DNA from: Bradyrhizobium manausense
Lineage (GTDB): Bacteria; Pseudomonadota; Alphaproteobacteria; Rhizobiales; Xanthobacteraceae
Reading direction: 5' to 3'
Assembly (NCBI RefSeq): GCF_018131105.1
Contig: NZ_JAFCJI010000004.1
Span: 1-64,000, forward strand
Length of the DNA: 64,000 nucleotides
The notes under the pieces are model-generated. The model was given only the letters and a program-made list of their open reading frames with translations, was not told the origin of the DNA and made no database searches. The position numbers and the translations under genes were made by a program. Position 1 is the stretch's first letter. Each line of letters begins with the position of its first letter. Positions 43,497 to 51,892 of this stretch are shown here, piece after piece.

Positions 43497-45218
43497 TTAA
43501 AACAGTTCGATGCCGTCATCCGCCGGTGCGAGCGCTTCAACCCGGTGTGCGGCGGCGCTCGACGAAAGCCCAAGCGTTTGCAGGAATTCGCGGTGGACAT
43601 CGCGCTCGCGCTCCATCGTGTAACGTGCAAAGAGATCGTCGAGCAGCGCCTCGTCCTGCGGATGCGGCCGACGCGTGCTCGCGCTTGCGGTCTCGAGGCG
43701 CGCCGCGATGGCAGGCAGAGTAGCGGAAGACTCGCCGAGCGAGCTCATCAGGCCCTGCGCCGAATTCATCAGGCCTTCGAACTCGGCGCCCTCGTCGACG
43801 AGCCGGCTCATCAGCTTGTCGAGCCGTTCGTTGCCGACCTCGACCTCGCGCAACGCCTGGAGGATCTGCGGCTCCAGATTGGCGAGCCGGGTGGGATCGC
43901 CCTGGACGCGGAGCTCTTTCAATTCGTTGGCCGAACGCTCGATGCCGTCGAGGACGGGCCGCAGGCGTCCCGCCCCCGCAGAGACCTGGTCGGCCGTCGC
44001 CTTGAGCTCATTGGCGATGACGACGAAGGCGCTGCCGCGGCTGCCGAGATGGCTCGCCTTGAGCCCAGCATTCATGCCGATCAGCGTGATATCGACCGTG
44101 GCCTCTGCCAGGCCCGCGATGGCCTGACGGAATTTCGCCAGCGTATCCTCGACGACCGCAAGGGCCTCGTCGACCGAGCGGCCGGCGCTCTCGCAGGTGG
44201 CGATCAGGGTCGACGCCTGCGCCAGCGTCTGCTTGATGCGCGCGAGGGCCGAGGATGAGGAGCCGTTCTCGCCGCCGAACAGCGAGCGGCCGTGACCGAC
44301 GACGCCACTCGCATCGTTCAGGATCGCCGTCAGCGCCCGGATGATCTGGTCGATATCACCGCCGAACTCGCGCTGGGCGTCCCTGAGTTGGGCCGCCTCG
44401 AGCTTGCGGATTGCAAGCACACCGTCTTCGCTGGCAACCGGCTGAGGGACAAGGCCCGGTTCCGATCCGGACGAGAGACGCAAACCATGACAGACATGTT
44501 CGAGACGCTGCCGCGTACTGTCGCCGGCCTGCAGGGAAATGATCGCGCCGCCGACTGCCCCGGCGATCTTCCGGGTGCTGCTGCCCGCGAGTTCAGCGAG
44601 ATGGCCGCTCCTGCTGCGTTGTTCACGCAATCCTGAATAGGCCGCGCCGAGTTCGGCGCTCTCTGCGATCAGTTGATCGCCATAGCGGCTCTCGAACTCC
44701 CTCTGTCGGCCGGACGCCGTGGCGACTGCTTCCGACAGGCGCTGCTGATCCCGCGCGCAGCCCTCGATCGAGCCCTGCACGGCCTTGCCGAGATCGTAGG
44801 CTTCCTGCGTAAAGGCAAGAAAGCCCTCGCGATCGCCGTCAAGCGAGGCCGCCTCGATCCGCGCGCTGCGCGCGATGATGGTGATCATCTGGATATGCTT
44901 GAACAGGGGCTTCAGCAGCGCCGACGCCTCGGTCGTGCTCTTGCCGATCATCGTCAGCAAGGCATTCTCGGCCGGCAAGGCGCGCGCCAGTTCGCCCAGC
45001 CGCGCTGCAATCTCCTGCAGCGCGGTCGCGGCGCCCTCGATCTCGGCGCCCGAGAGTTCTCCGGAGAGAGAGGCGAGCCCCTGATTGAGATCCTTGAAGA
45101 CGATGTGACCGCGACCGAGCTCCCGACCGACGCGCGCGAAAACGTCCTCAATGCGCGACGAGACGTCTTCGACCGCGGCGATCGCATCGTTCAATGTGCC
45201 GGTCGGAGTGGCTGACAT
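43497..45218 (-). CDS. Soluble coiled-coil, MCP-like chemotaxis protein
   Basis: A 573-aa protein with no transmembrane segment. Most of it is heptad-like helix with Ala, Glu, Leu and Arg, and parts resemble MCP signalling helices (TVDITLIGMNAGLKASHLGS), but the strongly conserved hairpin tip of MCPs is absent. It ends with an acidic, hydrophobic tail DDGIELF. The start ATG at 45218 is five bases after the cheB stop, so it belongs to the che operon. It could act as an adaptor, a CheY-phosphatase-like factor or a cytoplasmic receptor; none is proven. No cheD or cheZ gene is present in the operon. Confidence 0.7.
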   Translation of the reverse strand: MSATPTGTLNDAIAAVEDVSSRIEDVFARVGRELGRGHIVFKDLNQGLASLSGELSGAEIEGAATALQEIAARLGELARALPAENALLTMIGKSTTEASALLKPLFKHIQMITIIARSARIEAASLDGDREGFLAFTQEAYDLGKAVQGSIEGCARDQQRLSEAVATASGRQREFESRYGDQLIAESAELGAAYSGLREQRSRSGHLAELAGSSTRKIAGAVGGAIISLQAGDSTRQRLEHVCHGLRLSSGSEPGLVPQPVASEDGVLAIRKLEAAQLRDAQREFGGDIDQIIRALTAILNDASGVVGHGRSLFGGENGSSSSALARIKQTLAQASTLIATCESAGRSVDEALAVVEDTLAKFRQAIAGLAEATVDITLIGMNAGLKASHLGSRGSAFVVIANELKATADQVSAGAGRLRPVLDGIERSANELKELRVQGDPTRLANLEPQILQALREVEVGNERLDKLMSRLVDEGAEFEGLMNSAQGLMSSLGESSATLPAIAARLETASASTRRPHPQDEALLDDLFARYTMERERDVHREFLQTLGLSSSAAAHRVEALAPADDGIELF

Positions 45219-45223
45219 CACGA

Positions 45224-46315
45224 TCAACCCACCGCCGCCGCGTGCCCGGCCTGGTACCACTGCATGATCTCGCGCGGAATGAGGTTCAGCGCGACCACCT
45301 TCTCGACCCCGCCATGGGCGATGGCTTCCTTGGGCATGCCGAACACGACGCAGCTTTCTTCGTCCTGGGCCCTGGTCGAGGCGCCAAGCTTGCGCATCTC
45401 CAGCATGCCGCGTGCCCCGTCATCGCCCATGCCGGTCATGATGACTCCGAGCGCATTGGCGCCGGCATGCTGGGCGGCCGAACGAAACAATACGTCGACC
45501 GAGGGGCGATGTCGCGACACCGGCGGACCGTCCTTGATCGCGACCTGATAGCGCAGGCCGATGCGCTGGAGCAGCATGTGGCGTGCGCCCGGCGCGATAT
45601 AGGCCCAGCCGGGCAGCACCGTTTCCCCGTCCTCCGCTTCCTTGACGCGGATCTGGCAGACGCCATCGAGACGCTTGGCAAAGGCCGCGGTAAAGCCCGC
45701 CGGCATGTGCTGGACGATCAGGATCGGAGGACAGTTCGCCGGCAACATCTCGAGGACATCGTTGAGCGCTTCCGTTCCGCCCGTCGACGCGCCGATGCAC
45801 ACGATACGCTCGGTGGTCGGCCGAGCCTTGCCCAGAACCGGCGGCGGGATGATGGCATCCGCCGTCAGCTTCTTCTCGATCACCCGCCGTTCCGTACGCG
45901 GCCGCACGCGCGCGCGCGCGGCCGACTTCACGGATTCACGCAGCCGTGTCGAGCATTCGAGCAGCGCCAATCGCGTGTCGATCTTCGGCTTGGGAACGAT
46001 GTCGACGGCACCGGCTTCGAACGCCTCGAACATCACGTTCGAGCCTTCCTCGGTGAGCGAGGAGCAGATAATTACCGGAATCGGCCGCTGCGCCATGATC
46101 TTGCGCAGGAACGTCATTCCGTCCATGCGCGGCATCTGAAGGTCGAGGATCATCACATCGGGGATTTCGTCCTGGAGACGGCGCGCCGCCACGAACGGAT
46201 CGGACGCTGTCGCCATCACCTCGATATCGGGGTCGTCATTCAGAATCGTCTGAAGGATTTGGCGGACCGACGCCGAATCGTCCACGATCAACACGCGAAC
46301 TTTCTCCCTCGGCAT
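45224..46315 (-). CDS. cheB: Chemotaxis response regulator protein-glutamate methylesterase
   Basis: A 363-aa protein with a receiver domain (VRVLIVDDSASVRQILQ; phospho-acceptor Asp58 in VMILDLQMPRMDG) and a C-terminal methylesterase domain with the Ser in CIGASTGGTEAL, His in VQHMPAGFT and Asp in MTGMGDDGARG. It demethylates or deamidates receptor glutamates. I begin at the ATG at 46315, 17 nt after cheR, rather than at an upstream start with no homology. Confidence 0.95.
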   Translation of the reverse strand: MPREKVRVLIVDDSASVRQILQTILNDDPDIEVMATASDPFVAARRLQDEIPDVMILDLQMPRMDGMTFLRKIMAQRPIPVIICSSLTEEGSNVMFEAFEAGAVDIVPKPKIDTRLALLECSTRLRESVKSAARARVRPRTERRVIEKKLTADAIIPPPVLGKARPTTERIVCIGASTGGTEALNDVLEMLPANCPPILIVQHMPAGFTAAFAKRLDGVCQIRVKEAEDGETVLPGWAYIAPGARHMLLQRIGLRYQVAIKDGPPVSRHRPSVDVLFRSAAQHAGANALGVIMTGMGDDGARGMLEMRKLGASTRAQDEESCVVFGMPKEAIAHGGVEKVVALNLIPREIMQWYQAGHAAAVG

Positions 46316-46332
46316 GTTGAATGCGCTCCCGC

Positions 46333-47187
46333 TCAGACTTGAAAAATGGTCGGCTGAACCTGCTTCAGCCCCGGAACGGCACTGTGAACCATCGATTCCG
46401 AATGTCCGACCAGCAAATACCCTCCCGGTCGCAAATGACTGCAAAGCTGCTCGACGACCTTACGCTGCGTCGGCTTGTCGAAATAGATCAGCACGTTGCG
46501 GCAGAAGATCATGTCAACGTCACGATCGACGGGATAGGACGCGTCCATCAGGTTCATCCGCATGAAATGCGTCATGCGCCGAAGTTCCGGCACCACCCGC
46601 ACTTCGCCGCGTGACCTGTCGCGCGAGGACAGGAAATATCGCTTCACGAACGGCTCCGGCACCGGTGCCAGCACATCGCGAGTGTAGATCGCGGTCCTGG
46701 CGAGGCGCAGCACCGCGGTCGAGATGTCGGTCCCGAGGATACGGTACTGAAACCGCGATCCGCTCCGCGTCATGTCATCCAGCACCATCGCAGTGGTGTA
46801 GGCTTCCATGCCGGTCGAGCTCGCCGAGCTCCAGAACTTCAGGTTAGCGTTCTTGCTTCCATGCGACTTCAGCAAAGCCGGGATGGCGATCTCCCGCATG
46901 AAGGTGAAATGCTGCGGCTCGCGGAAGAAATCGGTCTTGTTGGTCGTCACCACATCGATCAGATGGGTGAGCTCCGTGTCGAAATGATCGACCTCAAACA
47001 GGTTGTCGACATATTCGTTCAGATCGGAGAAGTTCAAGGCGCGCACACGCTTGTGCAGGCGTCCCTCCAGCATCAGTCGCTTGCCCTGCGGCAGCTTGAT
47101 GCCGACCTGACCTTCGATCAGCTCGGCAATGGTCCGGAAATGACGGTCCGAAAGATGCACGGCCGTATCTTGCAGAGCCGGCATCAT
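46333..47187 (-). CDS. cheR: Chemotaxis protein-glutamate O-methyltransferase
   Basis: A 284-aa protein. The N-terminal helical domain is followed by TTNKTDFFREPQHF, the CheR signature, SSASSTGMEAYTTAM in place of the usual G-x-x-x-G-E-E-P-Y-S binding loop, and DMIFCRNVLIYFD. It uses S-adenosylmethionine to methylate MCP glutamates. GGAG lies nine bases before the ATG pair at 47184-47187. Followed by cheB. The GMEAYT sequence at the SAM loop (usually GEEPYS) is a variant worth noting. Confidence 0.93.
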   Translation of the reverse strand: MMPALQDTAVHLSDRHFRTIAELIEGQVGIKLPQGKRLMLEGRLHKRVRALNFSDLNEYVDNLFEVDHFDTELTHLIDVVTTNKTDFFREPQHFTFMREIAIPALLKSHGSKNANLKFWSSASSTGMEAYTTAMVLDDMTRSGSRFQYRILGTDISTAVLRLARTAIYTRDVLAPVPEPFVKRYFLSSRDRSRGEVRVVPELRRMTHFMRMNLMDASYPVDRDVDMIFCRNVLIYFDKPTQRKVVEQLCSHLRPGGYLLVGHSESMVHSAVPGLKQVQPTIFQV

Positions 47188-47324
47188 GGCTGCCCGCTCC
47201 GGCCGTCGAGGCCCGAATGCAATGAATGTCGGACCATCAGGGCCATTTTTGATTCCTGCACGTTTACGCGACAACAGAGGAAGACAGGCCCGCGCTCAAG
47301 GAGCAGACCTGTCCCCGGACAATT

Positions 47325-49127
47325 TCAGCGCTGAAAATCGGCGTCCCGATCATCCTCGCCATCGTGCATGTCGAAAGCAAAGCCACCACCGCCCGCGACC
47401 TTCATGACGCGCGCCGGCTTGGCCTGCGGCTTCCTGGCGGGACGCTCGGTCGCCGCCATGGTCGCAGCCTTGGTACGGAGCTGATTGACCGCCCGGTCGA
47501 TCGGCGCCTGGGTGTGGCCCTTGCCGCCATGCTCGATGCGGAAATAGGCGATCGTCGATTGAAGCTGCTCGGCCTGCGAGGCAAGCTCTTCCGAGGTCGA
47601 GGACACTTGCTCGGAGGCGCTGGCGTTCTGCTGGCCGACCTTGTCGAGCTGCTGGATCGCCTGGTTGATCTGGGCCGAACCGACGTCCTGCTCGCGGCAG
47701 GCGGCCGTGATCTCCTCGACCAGCTCGGCGGTCTTCTTGATATCCGGAACGAGCTTGGAGAGCATGGAACCTGCTTCCTGCGCCACTTTGACCGTGTCCG
47801 CCGAGAGCGTGCCGATCTCGGCAGCGGCCGCCTGGCTGCGCTCTGCGAGCTTGCGCACTTCGGAAGCGACCACCGCAAAGCCCTTGCCGTGCTCGCCGGC
47901 ACGCGCGGCCTCGACCGCGGCATTGAGCGCGAGCAGGTCGGTCTGCCGCGCGATTTCCTGCACGATTGTGATCTTCTCGGCGATGGTCTGCATTGCGTTG
48001 ACGGCGCGGCCGACCGCAGCACCGCTGGCTTCGGCGTCCTTTGCCGACTGCGCAGCGATCTTCTCGGTCTGATTGGCGTTGTCGGCATTCTGCTTCACGT
48101 TCGAAGCCATCTCCTCCATCGAAGAGGAGGCTTCCTCGGCGGACGAAGCCTGCTCGGTCGCGCCCTGCGAGAGTTGTTCTGCGCTCGCCGAGAGCTCCTG
48201 GCTGCCCGCAGAAACATTCTGCGCCGCGGTCAGGGCCTCCGACACGATCTGACGGAGCTTTTCCACCATGCGCTCGAGCGCGAGACCGAGCGTGTCCTTA
48301 TCCGACAGCGCCTTTGCTTCGACGGTGAGGTCGCCCTGCGCGATCTGGTTGGCAAGGGCCGCGGTCTGGTTCAGGTTGACCGTCATCGCGTTCAGCGATT
48401 TGACGAGATCACCGATCTCGTCATTGCTGGACGCATCGATCGTGCGGCTGAGGTCACCGATCGCGACGGCGTCCGCAAGGTCAACGGCATTCGCGAGCCC
48501 GCGGCTGATATTGAGCGCAATCCAGGTCGCGGCCACAGTGGCAATCAACAGCGAGGCAAGCACAAGGCTGATCAGGATGATCTCTGCGCGACTTCCGTCC
48601 TGCCTCGCCTGCTCGGCTTCGTCCGCCATCGCCTTCTTGACATAGACCACATAGGCATTGGCGGCGTCCATCGCGTCGGCGACCACCTTGCGGCCGTCAT
48701 GCATGGAGCGATCCATCGACTTGGCCTTGTCCGTCTTTGCCAGCCTGACGGTCTCGTCCTGATAAGCGTTCATCCTGGCGTAGGCCGTGATGAAGACGTC
48801 CATCATCTTCTTGCCGCTTTCGCTTGCAGCCGAATAGATCTCGTCCTTGGACTTCTGCAGGGACTCGCGAACCTTGGCTAGATCGGCGGTGAAGAGGTCA
48901 TACTCGGCGTCAGACGCCAGGATCGAGTTCTTCTCGGCGCGCACCTGCGCCAGAATGCCCTTTTCGAGCTCTGCGGCCTTCTCCATTCGGCCGGCACGTG
49001 CGACCAGGTGTTCGGCGGTTCCGACCATGTCGGACAGTTTGAGATAGCCGACAGCGCCGGCGATCATGGACAGCAGGATGACGACGCCAAACGCGCTCGC
49101 GAGCTTGGCTTTGACGGTAAATCTCAT
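47325..49127 (-). CDS. Methyl-accepting chemotaxis protein with double HAMP
   Basis: A 600-aa receptor: first helix in the first 27 residues (AFGVVILLSMIAGAVGYL), a periplasmic four-helix-bundle sensing domain of about 160 residues, a second helix near 185-208, HAMP region(s), then the signalling hairpin with QTDLLALNAAVEAARAGEHG at the tip. Between the first HAMP and the signalling helix lies a 39-residue insert (starting TVNLNQTAALANQIAQGDLT) that looks like a second HAMP unit and is absent from the neighbour MCP. Signalling half is almost identical to the MCP at 49696-51393. Lies in the che operon. Ligand unknown. Confidence 0.93.
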   Translation of the reverse strand: MRFTVKAKLASAFGVVILLSMIAGAVGYLKLSDMVGTAEHLVARAGRMEKAAELEKGILAQVRAEKNSILASDAEYDLFTADLAKVRESLQKSKDEIYSAASESGKKMMDVFITAYARMNAYQDETVRLAKTDKAKSMDRSMHDGRKVVADAMDAANAYVVYVKKAMADEAEQARQDGSRAEIILISLVLASLLIATVAATWIALNISRGLANAVDLADAVAIGDLSRTIDASSNDEIGDLVKSLNAMTVNLNQTAALANQIAQGDLTVEAKALSDKDTLGLALERMVEKLRQIVSEALTAAQNVSAGSQELSASAEQLSQGATEQASSAEEASSSMEEMASNVKQNADNANQTEKIAAQSAKDAEASGAAVGRAVNAMQTIAEKITIVQEIARQTDLLALNAAVEAARAGEHGKGFAVVASEVRKLAERSQAAAAEIGTLSADTVKVAQEAGSMLSKLVPDIKKTAELVEEITAACREQDVGSAQINQAIQQLDKVGQQNASASEQVSSTSEELASQAEQLQSTIAYFRIEHGGKGHTQAPIDRAVNQLRTKAATMAATERPARKPQAKPARVMKVAGGGGFAFDMHDGEDDRDADFQR

Positions 49128-49188
49128 GGTCAGTCTCGTTGTTCGGATTTCAATTGCTTACGCGCGAAAACGCTTACTGTCGCAAAAC

Positions 49189-49659
49189 TCAGGCGGCGCG
49201 AGAGGCCTCGCCCGGCAATTCGTCGTTGGCCATCAGCTTGGCGAGGTCGAAAATGACGACGAATTTCTCGCCTTTGCGGCCGATGCCGGCGGCGTAGTCT
49301 GACTGCCATTTGCCGCCCACCTCGGGGATCGGCTCGATCGCCTGCTCGTCGATGTCGGTGACTTCGAACACGCAATCGGCGACGAAGCCGACACCGACCA
49401 GGCGGTCCTTCATCGGCACGTCGAGGATGATGATGCGGGTCGCCTCGGTGGAGGCGACGGCCGGCAGGCCGAGCTTGGTCCGGAGATCCACGATCGGGTA
49501 GCCGGCGCCGCGGACGTCGATCATGCCGAGCAGAAAGTTCGGTGCATGCGGCAGGCGCGAGATCGGCCGCATGTCCAGGATTTCCCGCACGTTGCGGATG
49601 CTGATGCCGAACGTCTCGCCGGCGAGCCCGAGCGTCAGATATTGAGAGGTTGCGGCCAT
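49189..49659 (-). CDS. cheW: CheW coupling protein
   Basis: A 156-aa single CheW domain (LTLGLAGETFGISIRNVREIL at start, then VRGAGYPIVDLRTKLGLP and GVGFVADCVFEVTDID). It links receptors to CheA. The start is the ATG at 49659; a TTG two codons before is not needed. It lies between the two mcp genes; a second cheW precedes the other mcp. Confidence 0.94.
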   Translation of the reverse strand: MAATSQYLTLGLAGETFGISIRNVREILDMRPISRLPHAPNFLLGMIDVRGAGYPIVDLRTKLGLPAVASTEATRIIILDVPMKDRLVGVGFVADCVFEVTDIDEQAIEPIPEVGGKWQSDYAAGIGRKGEKFVVIFDLAKLMANDELPGEASRAA

Positions 49660-49695
49660 TTCCAAGTCCAGGGTCAGATGGTTTTTATGCCTAGG

Positions 49696-51393
49696 TCAGC
49701 GCTGAAACTCGGCGTCGCGATCGTCTTCGCCGTCCTGCATGTCGAAAGCGAAACCGCCGCCACCCGCAACTTTCATCGCGCGCGCCGGCTTTCGAGCGGG
49801 CACGGGCTTCTTTGCGCCACGATCCGCCACCTGCATCTGTCCCGCCTTGCTGCGGAGCTGGCTGACGGCGCGGTCGATCGGCGCGGATGCGGCGCTCTCA
49901 CCACGGCCAGCCTGCTCGATGCGGAAGAACGAGATGGTCGACTGGAGCTGCTCGGCCTGCGAGGCCAGCTCTTCCGAGGTCGACGACACCTGCTCGGAGG
50001 CGCTGGCGTTCTGCTGCCCGACCTTGTCGAGCTGCTGGATTGCCTGGTTGATCTGCGAGGAGCCGACATCCTGCTCGCGGCAGGCGGCAGTGATTTCCTG
50101 CACCAGCTCGGCGGTCTTCTTGATGTCCGGGACGAGCTTGGACAGCATGTCACCGGCTTCCTGTGCGACCTTCACGGTCTCGCTCGACAGCGTGCCGATG
50201 TCGGCGGCCGCAGCCTGGCTGCGCTCGGCAAGCTTGCGCACCTCGGAGGCAACCACCGCAAAACCCTTGCCATGCTCGCCGGCGCGCGCGGCTTCGACCG
50301 CGGCGTTCAGGGCGAGCAAATCGGTCTGACGCGCGATCTCCTGCACAATCGTGATCTTCTCGGCGATGGTCTGCATCGCCTGGACGGCGCGGCCGACGGC
50401 GATGCCGCTGGCTTCGGCATCCTTGGCCGACTGCCCCGCGATCTTCTCGGTCTGATTGGCGTTGTCGGCGTTCTGCTTCACGTTCGAAGCCATCTCCTCC
50501 ATCGAAGACGAGGCTTCCTCGGCGGACGACGCCTGCTCGGTCGCACCCTGCGAGAGCTGCTCGGCGCTGGCGGAGAGCTCCTGGCTGCCGGCGGAGACGT
50601 TCTGCGCTGCGGTGAGCGCCTCGGCGACGATCTGGCGAAGCTTCTCGACCATGATGTTCAGCGACTTGGTGAGGTCGCCGATCTCGTCATTGCTGGCGGA
50701 GGGGATTGTCTGATTGAGATCGCCGTTGGCGACTGCACCGGCCAGGCCGACCGCGCGGCCGAGCGAACGGCTGATCGAGATCGAAATCCACAAGGCGGCG
50801 GCGATCGCGACCAGCAGCGAGATGCCGAGAAGCGTCATCAGCAGGAACTGCGCCTGGTGCCCCTCCTCCTTCGATTGAACGGCCTGCTCGGCCATCTGCT
50901 TCTTGGTGTTATCGACATAGACGCCCATGGACTCGAGCGCTTCGTTCACGACCTTGCGGCCCTCGTTCATCGAGCGTTCCGTCGCCTTGGCCTTGTCGGT
51001 CTTGGCGATCCGGATCGTCTCCTCCTGATAGGCGTTCATCTTGGCGAAGGTCACGGCGAAGGCATCCAGCAGCTTTCTGCCGGCCTCGCTGGCGAGCGCG
51101 TAGACCTCGTCCTTGGTTTTGGAGGCCTCCTCGCGGCGCTTCGCAGCGTCGGCGACGGCCTGTTCGATCTCGCTGTCGGTACCGAGTATCGCGTTCTTCT
51201 CTGCACGCAACTGGATGAGAATGTCCTTCTCGACTTCGGTCGCCTTCTCCATGCGCTTGGCGCGAAGGACCATGCTGTCGGCAGTTGCCATCATGTCGCC
51301 GAGCTTCATGTAGGCGACGCCGCCGGCGACCATCGACAGAACGATGACCAGGCCGAACGCGCTGGCAAGCTTTGCCTTGACCGTAAATCTCAT
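49696..51393 (-). CDS. Methyl-accepting chemotaxis protein, paralogue with single HAMP
   Basis: A 565-aa receptor with the same architecture as its neighbour: helix 1 (SAFGLVIVLSMVAGGVAYM), a periplasmic four-helix-bundle-type sensor, helix 2 near 190-210, one HAMP domain (RSLGRAVGLAGAVANGDL) and a signalling domain with QTDLLALNAAVEAARAGEHG. The periplasmic domains differ clearly while the signalling halves are close to identical, a typical sign of duplication followed by sensor divergence. It lacks the 39-residue HAMP-like insert of the other copy. Confidence 0.93.
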   Translation of the reverse strand: MRFTVKAKLASAFGLVIVLSMVAGGVAYMKLGDMMATADSMVLRAKRMEKATEVEKDILIQLRAEKNAILGTDSEIEQAVADAAKRREEASKTKDEVYALASEAGRKLLDAFAVTFAKMNAYQEETIRIAKTDKAKATERSMNEGRKVVNEALESMGVYVDNTKKQMAEQAVQSKEEGHQAQFLLMTLLGISLLVAIAAALWISISISRSLGRAVGLAGAVANGDLNQTIPSASNDEIGDLTKSLNIMVEKLRQIVAEALTAAQNVSAGSQELSASAEQLSQGATEQASSAEEASSSMEEMASNVKQNADNANQTEKIAGQSAKDAEASGIAVGRAVQAMQTIAEKITIVQEIARQTDLLALNAAVEAARAGEHGKGFAVVASEVRKLAERSQAAAADIGTLSSETVKVAQEAGDMLSKLVPDIKKTAELVQEITAACREQDVGSSQINQAIQQLDKVGQQNASASEQVSSTSEELASQAEQLQSTISFFRIEQAGRGESAASAPIDRAVSQLRSKAGQMQVADRGAKKPVPARKPARAMKVAGGGGFAFDMQDGEDDRDAEFQR

Positions 51394-51430
51394 ATCCGCC
51401 CCTAACCCGATCTCGCCCGAGACCCCGTTT

Positions 51431-51892
51431 TCAATTCAGAATGCGTTCCATGTTCGGAACGATGACGAACTCTTCACGCCATTTCGCGATGAAGCGAATG
51501 TACTCCGGCTTCCAATGCATGCCGACGCGCGGCGTCTGCTGCACGTCGGTCTGCGAGATCTCCGTGACCTCGTAGACCTTGTCGGCGGTGACGCCGACCA
51601 GTACGGGCTCATTGTCGAGCTCGATCTCGATGACGACGATGCGCGTATCCGCGGAGTCTTCCGGCTGCGGCATGCCGAAGCGGATGCGCAGATCGGCGAG
51701 CGGAATGACATTGCCACGCACGTTGATCACGCTGGGAACGAAAGCACGCGCGCCGGCCACCCTGGTCACGGGCACGGGATCGATGATCTCGCGCACGAGG
51801 CCGGCGTCGAGCGCGAATTTCTCCTCGCCGAGCCCGATCATGACGACCTGCATCGCGTCGGCCTGGTGTTCGGCTGCCAATCCGTCGGTCAT
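51431..51892 (-). CDS. cheW: CheW coupling protein, second copy
   Basis: A 153-aa CheW domain (MIGLGEEKFALDAGLVREII, then INVRGNVIPLADLRIRFGMP and GVTADKVYEVTEI). ATG at 51892 overlaps the cheA stop by one base (TGATG), so translation is coupled to cheA. Sequence similarity to the other CheW is moderate, lower than between the two MCPs. Confidence 0.94.
   Translation of the reverse strand: MTDGLAAEHQADAMQVVMIGLGEEKFALDAGLVREIIDPVPVTRVAGARAFVPSVINVRGNVIPLADLRIRFGMPQPEDSADTRIVVIEIELDNEPVLVGVTADKVYEVTEISQTDVQQTPRVGMHWKPEYIRFIAKWREEFVIVPNMERILN

Noticed and set aside
49546..51405. Open frame of 619 codons on the plus strand, with a similar one at 47364-48881
   Set aside because: Both mirror the two MCP genes on the minus strand and only repeat their heptad composition; no independent support.
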